Assembly (NCBI GenBank): GCA_000827265.1
Contig: KN834849.1
Location: forward strand, 113,798 to 177,797
From: Collybiopsis luxurians FD-317 M1
Taxonomy: Eukaryota > Basidiomycota > Agaricomycetes > Agaricales > Omphalotaceae
DNA length: 64,000 nt
Direction: 5' to 3'
Shown here: positions 11,885 through 23,213 of the stretch, one piece after another
How the letters are laid out: each line of letters opens with the position of its first letter
Numbering within the stretch: the first letter of the stretch is position 1
The notes under the pieces: generated by a model
What the model saw: only the letters and a program-made list of their open reading frames with translations
What the model was told of the DNA's origin: nothing
Databases searched by the model: none
Translations under genes and position numbers: made by a program

Positions 11885-12231
11885 GTTCGCCTAAGAATTT
11901 GAAGTGATGCATCCGAGGTGCCATTCGATCAATAAGTATGATTTGAATTCCACCATGTAGTCTTGTTTTCTTGGTTATATCTATATTTTCGAATGAATCC
12001 GAGTTGAAACAGTTACCTTGGGCCAACCTACGTTGAGTTAGAAATTTCATAAACTCGAAAAATCCCTTTTACCTGTTACTCATCTTGACCTTTTTCTGGG
12101 CGCGTCGCGGCCAAGTCGCGGGAAGGCTCACATGATCGGTGTTATATGACGCATCGCTGAATTTTGAGTCTTTGCCTCGTTCGTCCTGGATATCTCAGAC
12201 TCTACGCCAATACCTGCTTCATGCTTCCTAG
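11885..12231 (+). promoter_or_regulatory. Short spacer: cellulase 3' region and MIP1 promoter
   Basis: Only 347 bp separate the cellulase stop from the MIP1 ATG. The segment around 12095-12164 (tctgggcgcgtcgcgg..., cacatgatcggtg, gaattt) has a counterpart downstream of copy 1 at about 6953-7022, where no MIP1 follows. The GGCGCGTCGCG block resembles fungal cell-cycle/replication promoter elements (MCB-like), which would suit a DNA polymerase; that role is inferred. Confidence 0.4.
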
Positions 12232-15200
12232 ATGCTCAAGCTCACAACAAGAACTAGACATTCTTGTCTGTCTAGGGGAATTAACTCATCTGCGTCCCTG
12301 GAAAGCCAGGCTCTTAAGCAGAAGCTTAGATCGCAAAAGCCTGTTCCAACCCCCACTGCTTTCAGATATAAGGAAAAAGTTTTCACGGATACTAAAGGGA
12401 AAGATGAAGGCCCAAAACCCAGACACGGTACTATCCTAAATTTTGTCTCCAATTTTGTAACTCAAACCCGCAATACGTAGCCAAAAGAAATACCGCAGGA
12501 GTTCAAATGCTGTCTCGCTCCTTACACGAGCAGATATTCAAAAACTGCACGTTCCCTTCACCTCCCAAAACCTATACCAATATATCCCTCCAACATTTGT
12601 CGGCCCATGGCCTGGATCCGACCCAGTCATCCACATTACCCTCCATTGATTTCACATTACCCCCGCTCCAAGGACAGACCCTACTCGAACACTTTCACCG
12701 CATCGGAATATCTTCTTCTGAGCCGTACATATCTCTTGCCAAAGAATTTGCGGAGGCAGAGTTGCCGCCTATGCCAGATGACTGGAATTTGCAGGCTGGA
12801 TGGACCAAGTATCATCACAGCTCAGATGGCTCTGGTTATTTTGAGCACGTCCCTTTCCCAATGCACGAAGGAAAACCAGAATTATTACTCGCGTTCGACG
12901 TGGAAACCATGCCCAAATATCATCAATATCCCATCATAGCATGCGCAGCTTCTCCAAATGCCTGGTACACCTGGTTATCTCCCTGGATTCTCAACCCTTC
13001 CTCTAACTCTCCGGAACACCTCATCCCTCTTGGTCCTTCAGATATATCACGTGTGATTGTCGGGCATAATGTTTCATACGACCGCGCCCGAATTAAAGAA
13101 GAGTATCATTTGGAAGGAACGAAAAACCGATTTTTAGATACGATGTCGCTTCACGTCGCCATCAAAGGCATCTCTTCTCACCAGCGACCTGCCTGGATGA
13201 AATATCGGAAAGCAAAACAGGACGCGATAGATTCCAGAGACGAAGCGATCGAGGCCGTAGTACATCTACTTCGTGCTGTCGAGCAGCAGCTAGAGGCTCT
13301 CGAACAGGCAATTGCATCTGGGCAGAAGAATGATGAAGGGGAAGTCCAAAAATTGGTAGACTTACAGACCAAGTTGGAGGAGTCCTTGTCTGGTCGCCAG
13401 TTCACTGAATCAGCTTCTACTGATACACATCCAATTGATTCTTCGCCAGCCGAGGTTTTCCTGGACGACGATGTCTCTTCAGAAGCAAGTCAGAGGCGAT
13501 GGGAAAATGTTACATCCGGAAATAGCCTTGTCGATGTTGCGAAGCTGCACTGTAATATTGATATTTCGAAGGAGATCAGAAATGATTTTATGGCTTGCAC
13601 TCCTCTCGAAATATTGGACGGTATTCATGACTATATCGGTTACTGTGCCTCTGATGTGAAGACTACTCATGCTGTCTTCAAGAAGGTCCTTCCTGGTTTC
13701 TTACAAGCTTGTCCTCATCCGGTCAGCTTTGCTGGTGTCGCGACTATGGGTAGTGGATTTTTACCTGTCAATGAACAGTGGGAAGCATACATCAATAGAG
13801 CAGAACGAGTTTGGCAGGCTTTGGAAGGAAAAGTTCGATCTGGCCTGGAAAATTTGGCTAGAGCGGCCGTGAAGGACTACAAAGTCTCGTCGCCTGATTC
13901 TCCTGTAATCGGCCCTTGGCAGGATGACGTTTGGCTGAATCAAATGGATTGGACCCCCAAGGTAGCCGGTAAGACCAGAGGGATATATCCTCCAGGAGAA
14001 GATCCCGTATGTTCGTTCAAAAGTGTTGATACGAAGTTTTTTGAAAATTCTTGCACAGGACAACTCTCAGACATCGGGCGATGTGGCAAAAACACCGGAA
14101 CCCTCTGACTCACTTCCTTCTTGGTATGCAACGGTACTTTCCAACCCGTTCTCTCAAAAGTGCCTCGAACGTATCCTTCCCCTTCTTCTCCGGCTTTCCT
14201 TCAACAGCCATCCATTGCGCTTCACGCCAAAAGACAAGTGGCATTATGTTCCTTCAAGCGACTCGAAAGACATAGCTTTACTTCCAACGGCCATTAAAAA
14301 GGGCCTCAAAACTGGGTCCGTTCTAAGTCGTACTCATGCTCTTTCCTTACTCGAGGGTGGGGGTATGACATCTTGTGATGTTGATCTTGCTTTAAAGCTC
14401 AGCCGTGGCAACAAAGGCGAAGACGTCCAGCATGCAGTGCTACAACTCGCCGCGAATGCTTCTCGGACAGATCCGACAATGGTAGCGGATGATCCTTGGC
14501 TAAGCCAGCTCGATTGGGCGGCTGTTAAAGTGGACACTAATGGCACTCCCAAGCCGAAGGTCAAAGCCAAGCCGCAGAAGCCTCCGCCTGTGTACTGGCC
14601 GAAGTGGTACTGGGATCTTACCAAACCGAAAAAGGGCTCGTCTCCAGGCTCTTTAGACATCACTATTCGGAATCGGTTTTCTCCTCTTTTATTGAAAATG
14701 TCCTGGCACGGGTTTCCTCTCTTCTACTCCCGGGAGCATGGATGGATATTCCGTGTTCCGCTTACGCCTGAGTCAGAGGTAGATTCAGCCGCGAAGCAAA
14801 AGTTGAAACGATCAACTCCGCTCAGCTTTTATGACCCGGATGATCAACATCTCGCGAATGCAATCGACTACGAGTTTTATAAGCTCCCGCATAAAGATGG
14901 AGACTCGGCTAACGTTGGTAGTCCTTTGGCCAAATCTTTTCTTAAGTACGCCATGGATGGCGTCCTCCGAAGTAGCGCCGGAGACGAGCTGAAGGAGTTG
15001 GTCGATGTCGGAGTTCAATGCAGTTACTGGATTAGTGCGAGGGACAGGATTTTGAATCAGATGGTTAAGTGGGAGGACGAAGAGTCCAGTATGGGCTTTC
15101 CACTTACTCCACCATCGTCGACGGAGGAACTCGATCGCGCTCAGAAAGAATTGACGGACATTGCTGCTGCTCTAGGAGAGGATTTTGTAGAGAACCCTCG

Positions 15201-16587
15201 AGAGAAAAAATGGGGTATTATAATTCCTCAAGTCATTACCATGGGCACTGTTACTCGACGAGCGATTGAGAAAACATGGCTTACGGCTAGTAATGCGAAA
15301 AAGAATCGAGTTGGTTCCGAGCTGAAGGCCATGGTCCGCGCACCTCCAGGTTATGCAATTGTCGGTGCAGATGTTGATTCCGAGGAGCTATGGATATCTA
15401 GCTGCATGGGCGACGCGCAATTTGGTATGCATGGCGCTACCGCTATCGGTTGGATGACGCTAGAAGGGACTAAATCGGCCGGCACAGATTTGCATTCCAA
15501 GACCGCTAGTATTCTTGGTATCTCTCGAGATCAGGCGAAGGTTTTCAATTATTCCCGAATTTACGGTGCAGGTATGCGGCACGCGATGTCCCTACTTCAG
15601 CAAGGCAACCCGAACATGACTCAGGAGGAAGCCCAAAAACTCGCAGAGAATCTGTATGCGTCGACCAAAGGGAAAAACACCCACCGGGGTGACATGTTTG
15701 GCAGAAAATTCTGGTACGGTGGGACGGAGAGCTATCTCTTCAATAAACTTGAGGAGATCGCTTTATCTGATAAGCCTCAGACTCCTGCACTCGGCTGTGG
15801 CGTTACAGACGCCTTGCAGAAAGATTGTCTCCCCGCCGGATTTGGCTCCGATTACATGCCCTCCCGTATCAATTGGGTCGTGCAGTCTTCCGGCGTCGAT
15901 TATCTCCATCTCTTGATTGTATCCATGGACCACCTTACTCGCAAGTACAACATCACCGCTCGATATCTTATCTCTGTCCATGATGAGTTGAGATATCTTG
16001 TCAAAGAAGAAGACCGGTTCAGGGCCGCACTCGCACTGCAAATTGCCAACCTTTGGACTCGGAGTATGTTTGCTTACAAGCTCGGACTAGATGATCTACC
16101 CCAAGGTGTAGCGTTCTTTTCTGCTGTCGATGTCGATAAGGTTCTTCGAAAAGAAGTGGACATGCCTTGTGTCACTCCGTCACAACCAATTCCTATACCT
16201 CCCGGCGAAAGTTTGGGCATTGCGGACGTGCTTACGCGGACCAATGGAGGCTCACTATGGGCAGATGGGCGGCCTATGGAAGAAGGCGGTACCTCTTCAA
16301 CTTGGGAAGGGAGCCTCGAGGGATATGCCGAGGCAGATTGCCTCACTCATCGAGCGAGCAGCCCCGCTTTTCTTCGAGCTCAGGCGACATCCGATCTTAG
16401 TGAAATCAAGCACCTCGCGAAACAGGCTCAAGGCAAGAAATACAGCGGACATACTGGTGGTGGAGGAAAGGATCCAAAAAATAGTTCGAAGCGCAGAAAA
16501 TCTGTCCCTGTTGGGAACGGAGAGGGTGTGGACTGGACTGAGATTGTGGAACGTCTTGTGCGCGAAGGGAGGGAGTTGATGTTGTAG
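12232..16587 (+). CDS. MIP1: Mitochondrial DNA polymerase gamma
   Basis: Three exons (12232-12427, 12481-14006, 14059-16587) give 1,416 residues. The enzyme replicates and proofreads mitochondrial DNA. The first exon supplies a basic, Ser/Thr-rich N-terminus starting MLKLTTRTRHSCLSRGINSS, typical of a matrix-targeting presequence, and joins in frame to the family-typical GVQMLSRSLHEQIF. Exonuclease motifs: FDVET near residue 205 (Exo I), VGHNVSYDRARIKEEY (Exo II), YCASDVKTTHAVF (Exo III). Family-A polymerase motifs: VGADVDSEELWISS (A), RDQAKVFNYSRIYGAG (B), SVHDELRY (C). A charged helical insert (residues about 310-370) and a basic C-terminal tail (KNSSKRRKSVPVG) resemble the extension seen in fungal Mip1. 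The internal ATG at 12507 would lose the presequence, so 12232 is the better start. Confidence 0.96.
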
Positions 16588-17028
16588 AATTCAAGAGAAA
16601 CTAATTTATATACACTCATTTATTTTGTATAATAGTCACGTCTAGTATCAATTGCTCCCCCCTGAAAACTGATAATATGTATCTTGATGAGGATATGCAG
16701 TATTCGCTTTGCTACCAGGCTGCCAGCTCTGAGTTGACGAGGTTCGGCAGCTTCCATTCAAACGAAAAATGCGGTCCCAGATACGTACATTGGAAAATGA
16801 TTACTACGGCAGTACAGGACTACGTTGGGACTACAACGAAGCGCACACGCTGCAAGGATAGCAGACTGAAATTGACGCCGATAGATAGCCAGCTCGAAGA
16901 TGTAGGTTAGGATATGTGAAGCATAATCGAACTACGGGTATAAATACAATTCGAATAATAAATCAATAGTAAATGAGTCCCAGAGAGGATTACCGAACAA
17001 AAACAGAGCAGAACGAATCAGAGGAGGA
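16588..17028. other. Convergent 3' intergenic region
   Basis: This lies between the 3' ends of MIP1 (+) and the AN1 zinc-finger gene (-). It is AT-rich and I see no gene. Confidence 0.4.
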
Positions 17029-18208
17029 CTACATCAGAACACACTCTCCCTTCTTATTCTCCATCTCCTTCGCCTCTTCTGCTTCATCGGAAGCCAGCTT
17101 TAGCTTCTCTTCCTCAGTAAGCAAGCCCTTCTTTGCTCGTTCTCGCAAGGCTTTCCGCCTGCTTTCTCGTTCCGCCTTTGCTCGTCTATAGATACATTAT
17201 GGTAGGGACACAAGGAACAAGTGTGTTATCGATACATGGTGGGATGTTGGGATTACGCCATTGAAAATATTGGCGGAGGTGCATAAGAATTAGCGCGAAC
17301 AGTAGATTTCGATTTGATGATGGGTGCAGAGTTCGTGGCGACATTAGGATTAGGATCGGAAGAAGAGAGCGACAAAGAGCTAGAGCGTTATGAGTGGATA
17401 CTGAGGATGATGGGCGGGGAAGGAACATACCTGTCAACCTTAGAGAACGGATTAGGCATTGCTACAGTTGATTTTGATGAAGAAGGCTGGGAAGTTGTAG
17501 CAGCTGAAGAGCTTGTACTCGACGACACAGTCTTCTTTATCGCACCGAGAGTAGCGGAGGCGGTATGCGACGCAGAAGCCTTGGCTTTAAGTGCAAGCTG
17601 AGAGGTGGGCACAGTTGCTCGCGTTGATGCCGTTGACGCTGTTGCTGCACTACAAGAATGGTCCGACGGGAAGCGATGTGAGGGACAAAAATCTTTCCGA
17701 CATTTCTGGGACGAAGAGCATTAGATGGTCAACGAGGTGGATTCAGAGTGAACATACATCGCAGCGGATTGGGGAAAATAAGACTTTGCCGCATTTCCTT
17801 TGGGAACAGACGGGCGTTGACTTTTTGGCAACATGCCCTATCATCACTGAACACTCTTTCGCAAAGTGATCCTCCATCCTGGCATTGGGATCTTGTCCTG
17901 GACGAATAGCAACGGGCTCGTTACATAGAGGGCCTGATGCAATTGATATGAGAGAAGATAATTGACTCTAACAGGAAGAACTGCTTACAGCTAGGGGCAA
18001 TCCTGTTGTATTTGCTCTCATCGTACTTGGGACACGAGTGCTCGGCAACTTTGTAGTGATCTTGACAGAAAGATTCCTGGCAATGTTGGCATTTGAAGGG
18101 CAGAAAGTCGACTAGATGGCAAGTGGGATGAGAGCATTGTTTACCGATGGCTAGCAGTGGGCCATCCTGGTCGAGTATGGGTGTAGCTCGAGATTGGGAT
18201 GAGGACAT
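17029..18208 (-). CDS. AN1-type zinc finger protein (ZFAND2-like)
   Basis: Five exons on the minus strand: 18208-17989, 17933-17758, 17705-17431, 17379-17257, 17185-17029; 316 residues. Two AN1 zinc fingers are visible: one near residues 22-60 (CSHPTCHLVDFLPFKCQHC, then FCQDHY and HSC) and a second near 110-145 (CSQRKCGKVLFSPIRC, then KCRKDFCPSHRF and HSC). Between them is the spacer PLCNEPVAIRPGQDPN. The C-terminal part is Ser/Ala-rich and ends in a charged helix (RRKALRERAKKGLLTEEEKL). ZFAND2/AIRAP-type proteins link ubiquitin and proteasome or Cdc48 to proteotoxic and metal stress. The fourth exon (41 codons, DPNPNVATNSAP... PPPIFSMA) is easily missed; with it both flanking introns have normal sizes (51 and 71 bp). 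Confidence 0.85.
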
Positions 18209-18683
18209 AACAATAAGAGATGGTGGTCAGAAAGAAGGAGACACCGTTAAATAGCAGCTAGACGGGATTACGCGTACCCCGACGCGCGTCCAGTGCTGAC
18301 TATTATGGCCAGCAAAGAGCGAAGGATACAGGGATGACTAATCATTCGACTTTTCTAGAAATTGCTAGCCACTTCCCAGCCACCAGGCTCGAATCAGATT
18401 TACTCGCACTCAGAGTCACAAATTCTTTTTGAACAATTCGCCATGATAGTATTACTGTAACCAAAATTTTGCACCGAGGCAAAAATCTCCAAAGACTTCG
18501 GAGGATTACATATTTAAGTTAAGCTATCTAAACCATACCCCCAAGTGTCCGTTTAAATATCGAGAAAAAAGTCCCTGAAAATCATATCGCTAATCGTGAA
18601 TGGCCGGTACCGTACGAGGCTAGTCGTCAGACACCTATCCATTAACGTCACGTCTATAATTGCTCCGCAGGAGAGCCAATTTT
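18209..18683. other. Intergenic, 5' of AN1 gene / 3' of secreted-protein gene
   Basis: No gene seen. The part nearest 18208 holds the promoter of the AN1 gene; the rest is the downstream region of the secreted protein gene. Confidence 0.35.
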
Positions 18684-19538
18684 TTACGAAGACGGAGACG
18701 AGATGGCACTCTGGGCGGCGCTGTAGGCAGCCTGGACAGAGCTGGGAGAGGTGGAGGGGTTCCAGTTGCTTCCGCTGGGAACAACGTAGCTTTGACCGAC
18801 AGAAGAACCAGAGAAGCCGAGGTCAGACTGTACAAGTTCAGCTCGTTAGCAGACTAATCTCGGTTAAGTATGGTAGGAAATTTTGACTAACGGTAGAGAG
18901 AGATCCATCGGAGTTGACCAAGTTACCGTATTGTCCAACGATAGACGAGTCGTATCCAGCGCTCACACCAGAGGTGTGCATGATGTCGCCAACAAAGTGG
19001 CTGCTGGAAGAAATGTATTGCTGGAAGACTGTGGAGAGAGTGATCAATTAGTTACCTCATATAGTATATCAAAGCTGAGTTTACTTACCAATAGTCTGGG
19101 TTTCGACATCACAGATTTGCTCGGTGATGATACTAGATGATGCGATGAGCAAGGATGAGAGTCATGGAAAGAGAGAAAACCTACCGCTTGGCCATCTCTT
19201 GCAAAACCAAGAGCTTTTGCTGGATGATCTCAACGCTCAAAGAGTGGCAGACAACGACGTTCTCCTGCTCAGTGACGGTGATGCTCTCTTCACTAGAGAT
19301 CTCTCCCGAGAAGTTGTCAACTCCATAGAAGTTGTCGAAGCCGTCGAGGGAGGAGATGCCTTGCCAGCCATCGAAGGAAGTGTAACGACGGTCTTGAATG
19401 AAACATAAGTCTCATTTGTGCAATGCAGAGACCACAATACGTACTCAAGCTCTGGCTCTGAGGGTTAAAGGGAGCCGCGAGGGCACTGCCGGCCAAAGCG
19501 GAAACAGCGAGAGCGGAAATAGCGATCTTGGCGAACAT
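18684..19538 (-). CDS. Small secreted protein, unknown function
   Basis: Five exons: 19538-19445, 19392-19185, 19132-19089, 19028-18892, 18827-18684; 208 residues. The N-terminus MFAKIAISALAVSALAGSALA is a clear signal peptide, cleaved about ALA|APF. The mature part starts with FDGWQGISSLDGFDNFYGVD, then ENVVVCHSLSVEIIQQKLLVLQEMAKR (helical) with two Cys, then SSSSHFVGDIMHTSGVSAGYD and a Ser-rich C-terminus (WNPSTSPSSVQAAYSAAQS). Conserved secreted proteins of this general look occur in Agaricomycetes, but I know no function. The start is the ATG at the signal peptide; a TTG three codons upstream is not credible. Confidence 0.75.
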
Positions 19539-21327
19539 GACTGTCAAAGTAAGTCTCGTGGGTGAATGAATGTAGTTGATAGCTTAAAAGGCTAGAAGAG
19601 GAAAAGAGACGGTCGGCATTGGTGAGAACTCTTGAGAGCGGAATCATCAAACCTGAGCAGTTAAGTATGTAAATATCCAAAGAGGAGAACGAAAGAACGA
19701 AATAGGCTCGTTGGGCGACCTGGCCAAAAAGTTGTGAAAAAAGGGAACGAAAGAAAGCGAACTGATGCTGTTCCGGGGAGTCTTCGTCTGGCTTTTATAT
19801 GTCTTGCGTAGAGGGAAAAAAAGCTGTGCGAAAGTATTCCCAATCCTCTGGTTCTGAGGACTTTGTTGGATGTTGCTACACCTGTCTGAGAAGATGCCAG
19901 TGCCTGTCCAGAGGGCAACTTGGTCGATTTGCCCGAGATTTGAATTGAATGGGATTCCCTCGACTGACAGCTGGCGCTATTCCACCTCATCCCGGTCCCG
20001 GGAAAGCTCGCAGCAACATTCGTCATTTCAAAGGTTTCTACCAGGAGCAATGCACTTTAGTCGGTCAGAGTAGAGCACTGGAGCTGCTAAACCAAGTTGG
20101 AAAACACCACACAAGGAAAAGATCTCCCTAGCGCTCTAACAACGATACTGCATTTCACCGCCACCCGTACACAAAGGTTCTGCAAGTCCGATTGGTTCCC
20201 GAGCGAGAAAAATAATTCGCCTGGGGAAGTGATAAAGACGGGATTGAATACTCAATTCTGGTTCGACGCCCAGTGGCAGGTACTGATGAAGGCATTCAAG
20301 ACGTTGATGATGATGGTGATCTGAGTCCAATACAATATCAAGTCATGGCGCAGCGTGACTTTGGGGTTAAACGGCGCAATGAAGACTAGCATCCGGTAGG
20401 ATCAACGTATCGGACAATGAGAGCTCCGAAAGAGTGGCCACCTCAATAATCAGACCAGGTCAAACAAAGCTTTATTTGCGGCGCGCCCAAGCATGAGGTG
20501 TGATAAGAATTAATCTTCAGAATTGTTGCAAAGTTGTCGAATAAACGTAATGAAGCCCGAATACAGAGGACTCACAAGCACTCTCCGGGTGCTGGATGAA
20601 CACTTGGGCGCACACAAAGCTAGCAACCCGCATTAGACCGCTGATGGGTTGCGTTCGAATGCGTCGATGAAACCGCAGCTTGTAACTAGTCTGATGGGAA
20701 GTCTACCGTTACAGATAGAGGGTCTTGCTCCGAAAACGGTGTCATTACTTTGACCGAACGTTCAAACATTCCATTAATCAAAGCTCAGCTGCAGCATGTT
20801 CAGCCTCACGCAACTCGTGGGTGTCTAGGAGGCTCTTCGGTCGATTTCTGCCGTTGCAGCTGGCTTTGCGGTATGATTGACAGTAAGCCAGACCAGGTCA
20901 GACCACGAAGATTTGTATTGTCTTTTCACGATGATATTCAGAAGTGTTAGCATGAGATTAACGAAATAACGCTGCTGGGCGCTAGAAATAGGAATGCACA
21001 GCATGATTGTGTAGATTCAGAGATGCGAATTCCGGGCTAGTGTTGAAGCAAGGCTGTTCACTGTTGATTCCTCGAGAAGAGTCATCAGACCCAGACCCAT
21101 GGAACAGCAGTGACTGGAAGTGCCTACTAGTTTCAGTCCAGCGGTTCGACAGCACTATACCCTTCTTCGTTCTGCTTGGCAGACGTTTTGCAGATGAAAC
21201 TGTGATGAGACCTTCAGAATTTATGTCACCTAGACGACTAGGATGATCCGTTTGAAGGGGAATGGGATATAGGTTTACATTGTACAGAGGTATAAGGGTG
21301 TGGCAGGGTATCAAGACGAATCTGTGA
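19539..21327. other. Long intergenic region, about 1.8 kb
   Basis: No open frame here has recognisable motifs or intron structure. The part next to 19539 is purine-rich on the + strand (pyrimidine-rich on the coding strand of the secreted-protein gene), typical of a strong fungal promoter/5' UTR. Confidence 0.4.
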
Positions 21328-22181
21328 TCATCTCTTTCGCTTTTTGGCTGGTCGAGAAGAAGAATTCGTAGCGGCGGCGCGCGACCGAGCCGCTGTAGCA
21401 CCTTTCTTTGTTGTTGATTTACGTCGGGAAGATTTCGTCGTTGTTGATGCGTCTACAAAACTCTCAGAAGAAACAGAGTGAAAACTGGGAGGGCAAGCCT
21501 TACCAGGCGTGACATCTTGCATTTCCACATCTTCCTCTTCGCCGTCTGCCGTCTCTCCGCCGTCGGTAGCCGTAATGATACTAGGCGCAGGACCTTCCTC
21601 TCCACTGTCCGTCAGGTCACTGCTGTCGCTTTCTCCTCCCACAAGCCCTGCCATACTGGCTTTACTCTTCCCATTTCGTTTTTTGGACTTTGGAAGCTTT
21701 ACTTTGAGTGCAGCTGGAGAGGCAGCAGAAGCCTCGGGGGAAGAGGGCGGCGAGGGCACTGGATTTAGTCTACGCGCCAGAATAATGGATTCGTATGCTG
21801 GATCTGAAGGTAGTGAGAATTCTTCGCGAAAGAATCGGTGGTTCACAAGATTGTCGGCAGTGGTGGGAGACGAGGTTTTGAATGTCAAATTTTCGTAGTC
21901 TACATCCTGAACACCAGATAAATTGTAAGCGGCGAAGAAGCAAACGACACACGTACAATTGCATCCAAGGCATCCATATCATAACATCTTTTCAGTTTCT
22001 GACACAGTTCGTCTGTGGCAACCCAGTGGTTAGTATCTTTGTAGATTGAATTCCGCATAGTCAGGATATGAAAATGTCGATGAATTCCAACAGGTCGAGC
22101 ACGCATTATCGAGCGGAAGAAGGATATTTCGCCTTCAACGGTGTCCAGAAAAGCAGGAGTCTCCGTTGAAGAACCGGCCAT
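21328..22181 (-). CDS. EAF7: NuA4 complex subunit EAF7 (MRGBP homologue)
   Basis: Exons 22181-21957, 21906-21504 and 21452-21328 give about 250 residues. The N-terminal EAF7 domain is clear: FLDTVEGEISFFRSIMRARP, GIHRHFHILTMRNSI, and WVATDELCQKLKRCYDMDAL, then NHRFFREEFSLP. The C-terminus is acidic (ADGEEEDVEMQDV) and then strongly basic with nuclear-localisation character (RRKSTTKKG, RPAKKRKR). EAF7 is a subunit of the NuA4 histone H4/H2A acetyltransferase and acts in the nucleus with EAF3/MRG15-type chromodomain proteins. The 51-bp intron at 21453-21503 is a multiple of three with no stop, so retention would add 17 residues; GT..AG ends and size favour splicing. It shares a 231-bp divergent promoter with the damaged gene on the other strand. 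Confidence 0.88.
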
Positions 22182-22368
22182 GGTCAATGTAGTGAACAGT
22201 GGGGCCTAGTGAGGACAAAGGGGGGGGGACTACCAACTTCTCTCTGAGCGCATTGAACGAGTCACGACGCGGTCATTCTCGGTGATGACTCACCACCTCA
22301 ATGACTCATCGCTGCAATCGCGACGGCCATGTTCGCGCATTTTACCTCTCAAACCGGGATATTACAAG

Positions 22369-22376
22369 TATAAAAA
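22369..22376 (+). promoter_or_regulatory. TATA box of the ABM-like gene
   Basis: tataaaaa lies 44 bp upstream of the ATG at 22413. Confidence 0.45.
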
Positions 22377-22412
22377 GAGCGTTGTTGCAGGTTAAGACTC
22401 TCTGCGCTATCC

Positions 22413-23213
22413 ATGAACCCTATCACACTTGAATACCTCAAATTCACCGTTAAGGAAGGCTTCAGTCTTGCAGCCCCGGCTTTCGCTAGTCTTCGACAAA
22501 CTGTCGCGAAGTTTGGCGGGGTCAAAGAACAATATTATGGGATGACACACGATGACACCAACTCCCTACTCTGGATTATTGGTTCGCTAAGCAGTACGAC
22601 TATTCTCTGCTCGAGTGTTGACTTTCATTACCAGAGTGGCCCGAAAAAATCAATCCAGCGGGATTTCAAGGCGATACCGGCGATTTTAGGCAAAAGGTCA
22701 ATGCTTTGGATATTCATTCCAAGCCCACCTCTTGGTTTGTTCCCTTCCGGTTTGCAGAAGAAGTTCGACCTGCACTGACCGCGCCTGTATGCGAGTTTGT
22801 ACGTAAATCTATCTTGCCATCTCTGGTCGCGGTTCAATCTTAAAGCTTGTCCTTCGAATTTAGGCATTCATCGTGCTGAAAGAGACTTCAAAGCCAGGTC
22901 CCATTTCTGAGTCGTTGCACAAAACATTCACGGATTGCTATCTAACTGACGGATTTACTGGAGGAAACTGGGGAATCGCGTCAAACTCAAACGATAGTGT
23001 GTGCTTGTATGCGCTGGGATGGGAGTCTAGGGCTGTAAGTCACTTTCCCAGCTGTCTACGATATTTCCTAAATATTCGAATATTTTAAAACCTCAGCATC
23101 ATACCGAATACGCCAAATCTGCCTTATTTGCGGTCGAGATAGACAAGCTCTTGCCGCATTTTGCTCCGGGATCGATGGGCATCTTTTCGAACCTTACGCA
23201 GGAACGAAGTTGA
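22413..23213 (+). pseudogene. ABM-like alpha/beta-barrel protein gene, disrupted
   Basis: The product resembles fungal dimeric alpha/beta-barrel (antibiotic-biosynthesis-monooxygenase-like) proteins with two half-barrels: VKEQYYGMTHDDTNSL in the first half and NWGIASNSNDSVCLYALGW in the second. Exons after the break are clear: up to 22798, then 22864-23034 and 23097-23213, joining in frame through introns of 65 and 62 bp. In exon 1, however, the frame of the start (22413) leaves the expected reading near 22572: the frame that continues into the good downstream sequence (YWFAKQYDYSLLEC) is shifted, and in that frame a TGA follows the TGT codon at about 22616-22621, where the protein then goes on LSLPEWPEKINPAGFQGD. 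A frameshift plus a stop point to a pseudogene or to sequence errors. No micro-intron fits. Confidence 0.6.

Larger units (their letters stand above)
9471..12164 (+). repeat. Duplicated cellulase unit, copy 2
   Basis: This is the second copy of the unit described at 4264-7022. Its right end (about 12164) lies only some 70 bp upstream of the MIP1 start codon, so the tail of the unit overlaps the MIP1 promoter. Confidence 0.9.

Noticed and set aside
22616..22621. Selenocysteine (TGT-TGA) in the ABM-like gene
   Set aside because: Higher fungi are not known to have the Sec machinery, and a separate frameshift a few codons upstream points to decay or error.
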